From assembly GCF_001984105.1 (NCBI RefSeq), contig NZ_MTQM01000009.1:806001-870000 (forward strand): a stretch of DNA of 64,000 bases. The letters are read 5' to 3'. Below are positions 60,963 through 64,000 of this stretch, piece after piece. Positions within the stretch are counted from its first letter, which is position 1; every line of letters begins with the position of its first letter. The position numbers and the translations under genes were made by a program. The stretch is from Microbacterium sp. CSI-V (lineage in GTDB: Bacteria > Actinomycetota > Actinomycetes > Actinomycetales > Microbacteriaceae). The notes beneath the pieces were generated by a model, which had not been told where the DNA came from, made no database searches, and worked only from the letters and a program-made list of their open reading frames with translations.

Positions 60963-62435
60963 TCAGGCGTTGATCGCGAGCGCCTGGGCCGTGGCATCCA
61001 GTTCGGCGCGCGCCGCGTCGGGACGCGTGTTCAGCGTCTCGCCGTAGCTGGGGATGAGCTGCCGCAGGCGCGGCTCCCACTCGGGCATGCGCTCGGGGAA
61101 GCAGGTCTTGATGAGCCCCAGCATGATCGAGACGGCCGTCGACGCGCCCGGCGAGGCGCCGAGCAGACCCGCGATCGAGTGGTCGGCGGAGGTGACGACC
61201 TCGGTGCCGAACTGCAGCACGCCGCCCTTGTCCTTGTCGCGCTTCATGACCTGGGCGCGCTGACCGGCGTCGAGGAGTTCCCAATCCTCGGCCCGGGCCG
61301 TGGGCATGAACTCGCGGAGGCTGTCGACCTTCTTCGCGTGGGTCTTCAGCAGCTCGCTGACGAGGTACTTGATCAGACCCGGGTTGTCGACGGCGACCTT
61401 GAGCATCGGGAACAGGTTGTGCGGACGCACCTGGGTGACGATGTCGAGCATCGACCCGTTCTTGAGGAACTTGGGGCTGAAGGTCGCGAACGGACCGAAC
61501 AGGAGGGAGGTCTCACCGTCGACGACACGGGTGTCGAGGTGCGGCACCGACATCGGCGGAGCGCCCACCGACGCCTGCGAGTACACCTTGGCCTTGTGCT
61601 GCGCGACGATCGCGGGGTTGGAGGTCTTCAGCCACTGCCCGCCGATCGGGAACACGCCGTAGCCCTTGATCTCGTCGATGCCGGAGCGCTGCAGGAGCTT
61701 GAGCGCCCAGCCGCCGGCGCCGACGAAGACGAACTTGGCCGTGATCGAGCCGGGGGTGTGGCCGATCGTGTGGCGGTAGGTCACGTCCCACCGGCCGTCC
61801 TTGCGCTTCTTCAGCTTCTTGACCTCGTGGTTGGTGACGACCTCGACGCCCTTCTCGCGGAGCCCCGCGAAGAGCTGGCGCGTGAGCGACCCGAAGTCGA
61901 CGTCGGTGCCCGCGGGCACGCGCGTGGCGGCGAACGGCTCGCCCTTGCGACGCTTCTGCATCAGCAGCGGCGCCCACTGGTTGATGACGCGGGAGTCCTC
62001 GCTGTACTCGATTCCGGCGAACAGCGGCTGCTGCTTCAGCACCTCGTAGCGCTTGCGGAGGTACGCGACGTCCTTCTCGCCCCGCACGAACGTCATGTGC
62101 GGGGTGGGGTTGATGAAGGTCGAGGGCTCGTCGAGGACACCCTCGGACACCAGCGACGCCCAGAACTGGCGGCTCTGCTGGAACTGCTCGTTGATCGCGA
62201 CGGCCTTCGACGGGTCGAGCGCGCCCTTCGGATTGTCGGGCATGTAGTTGAGCTCGCAGAGCGCCGCGTGACCGGTGCCGGCGTTGTTCCACGCGTTCGA
62301 GCTCTCCTGCGCGACGTCGCTCAGTCGCTCCAGCACCGCGATCTTCAGGTCGGGCTGGAGATCCTTCAGCATCGTGCCGAGGGTGGCGGACATGATGCCG
62401 CCTCCGATGAGGAGAACGTCGACGTTTTCGGTCAC
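60963..62435 (-). CDS. mqo: Malate:quinone oxidoreductase
   Basis: The 490-aa FAD enzyme has DVLLIGGGIMSATLGTMLK, SNAWNNAGTGHAALCELNY and GASPGASTAVSIML. It oxidises malate and passes electrons to quinone in the membrane. GTG 62435 appears leaderless: TAGAAT lies 6 nt upstream. Palindromes at 62466 and 62491 lie further upstream. Confidence 0.95.
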   Translation of the reverse strand: MTENVDVLLIGGGIMSATLGTMLKDLQPDLKIAVLERLSDVAQESSNAWNNAGTGHAALCELNYMPDNPKGALDPSKAVAINEQFQQSRQFWASLVSEGVLDEPSTFINPTPHMTFVRGEKDVAYLRKRYEVLKQQPLFAGIEYSEDSRVINQWAPLLMQKRRKGEPFAATRVPAGTDVDFGSLTRQLFAGLREKGVEVVTNHEVKKLKKRKDGRWDVTYRHTIGHTPGSITAKFVFVGAGGWALKLLQRSGIDEIKGYGVFPIGGQWLKTSNPAIVAQHKAKVYSQASVGAPPMSVPHLDTRVVDGETSLLFGPFATFSPKFLKNGSMLDIVTQVRPHNLFPMLKVAVDNPGLIKYLVSELLKTHAKKVDSLREFMPTARAEDWELLDAGQRAQVMKRDKDKGGVLQFGTEVVTSADHSIAGLLGASPGASTAVSIMLGLIKTCFPERMPEWEPRLRQLIPSYGETLNTRPDAARAELDATAQALAINA

Positions 62436-62441
62436 CCGTCG

Positions 62442-62447
62442 ATTCTA
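62442..62447 (-). promoter_or_regulatory. -10 box of a probable leaderless mqo promoter
   Basis: TAGAAT on the minus strand is followed by six bases and the GTG start; there is no ribosome site. Confidence 0.45.
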
Positions 62448-62465
62448 GGTGCGGGCTGCGAGGTG

Positions 62466-62503
62466 TCTCGACATCGAGAGATTCGACGGTTCGATATCGA
62501 GAC
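62466..62503. repeat. Two TCGA-rich palindromes between asd and mqo
   Basis: TCTCGA-CA-TCGAGA (62466-62479) and TCGATATCGA (62491-62500, flanked by T and GAGAC) are 23 bp apart, upstream of the mqo promoter. They look like the two sites of a dimeric repressor. The protein is not known. Confidence 0.5.
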
Positions 62504-62537
62504 AACCCCGGGCCCCGGCATCCGGATGCCGGAGAGG

Positions 62538-63659
<1,122 letters not shown>

Positions 63660-63808
63660 TCAGGGTAGCGCGAGAGACGGTGGGGATGCCGACGGCGGGG
63701 ACCCGGCGCAGGAAGAATGACGGTTCCGCAGGGGTGCACGGCCGGAATCCGTCGCGGGCGAGGCTGCGCGCCGGAAAACTCCTTCGTCGTGATGCGCGCC
63801 CCGAGTGG

Positions 63809-64000
63809 TCAGTTCAGCGCCGCCGCGCCGAACGAGACGCCGAAGCGCTCGCACCACAGATCGACCGTGCGGAACGTCGACAGATCGACGTCGGCGGGGA
63901 TGTCGTACAGCTGGTCGCCGAGGTTGCCGCGGAGGGGACCGAGGTCGACGTGGTCGTACGACGCTGCCGTGTACCACCCGTCGCGTCCTTCGACCACCGG
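63809..64000 (-). CDS. DM13-domain protein, 3' end only
   Basis: The last 63 residues (DHVDLGPLRGNLGDQLYDIPADVDLSTFRTVDLWCERFGVSFGAAALN) match the DM13 domain end, whose Cys in LWCERF is conserved. DM13 proteins are usually exported and proposed to carry electrons. The 5' part lies beyond the window edge. The 200 bp between this stop and asd hold only the asd promoter and no gene that I can see. Confidence 0.75.
   Translation of the reverse strand, partial: PVVEGRDGWYTAASYDHVDLGPLRGNLGDQLYDIPADVDLSTFRTVDLWCERFGVSFGAAALN

Overview
The window is a contiguous piece of a high-GC actinobacterial chromosome. Gene content, the dense ATGA/GTGA start-stop overlaps, several probable leaderless promoters, a 6C RNA beside a Tad locus and the methylcitrate/ETF set all fit a Microbacteriaceae member, most like Microbacterium. 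That assignment is inferred from gene style, not from a marker gene. I see no insertion sequence, integrase, prophage or CRISPR array.

Left part (1-23 kb). After a RhuM-Fic protein and the pantothenate genes panC-panB comes a cell-envelope and redox region built around a two-component system (15419-15422 junction). On the plus strand lie a Tat-exported intradiol dioxygenase followed by tatA-tatC-tatB, and further right an FtsX-type ABC exporter pair. On the minus strand a long run goes from 19539 down to 8575: Ser/Thr-rich exported protein, ApbE flavin transferase, ferric-reductase-like membrane protein, NuoF-like flavoprotein, ferredoxin, response regulator, histidine kinase, phosphodiester glycosidase, GT2-GtrA glycosyltransferase, DUF4956 membrane protein, VTC polyphosphate-polymerase-type protein and a Cthe_2159-type lipoprotein. 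A separate GT4 glycosyltransferase lies beyond. Five promoter regions here (about 4174, 8490, 13894, 19611 and 19677) carry tandem CATAGG/CACAGC-like hexamers every 10-11 bp, the layout expected for an OmpR-family regulator. I propose that the local response regulator controls the whole region, and this is the main candidate system.

Middle (23-42.8 kb). A Tat-exported small protein sits beside a divergent pair of related LuxR-type regulators whose start codons share one CATG, then an AraC-like regulator, a membrane-anchored sulfite-oxidase-fold molybdoprotein and a PAS histidine kinase. Housekeeping genes follow (pncA, tRNA-Thr, deoC, a TAP-like lipoprotein hydrolase, holB, tmk, topA). Upstream of topA is a Tad-type cluster (tadA, tadC-like, DUF4244, tadE, tadE/G-like), and upstream of tadA a 6C small RNA. 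The tadE/G-like reading frame has no stop codon before topA. acsA is transcribed the other way and ends in a strong terminator.

Right part (42.8-64 kb). A GntR regulator with palindromic operators leads prpD-prpB-prpC (methylcitrate cycle). Then come etfB-etfA with a membrane cytochrome b, a RidA protein, a DUF4177 protein, a PASTA class A penicillin-binding protein with a metallophosphoesterase, a sortase-type surface protein, tRNA-Pro, a HAD phosphatase, a siderophore-interacting protein with a FadR-type regulator, galE, tdk, mqo, asd, and the 3' end of a DM13-domain protein cut by the window edge. acsA, prp, etf and mqo together indicate growth on acetate, propionate and dicarboxylates with electrons entering the quinone pool.
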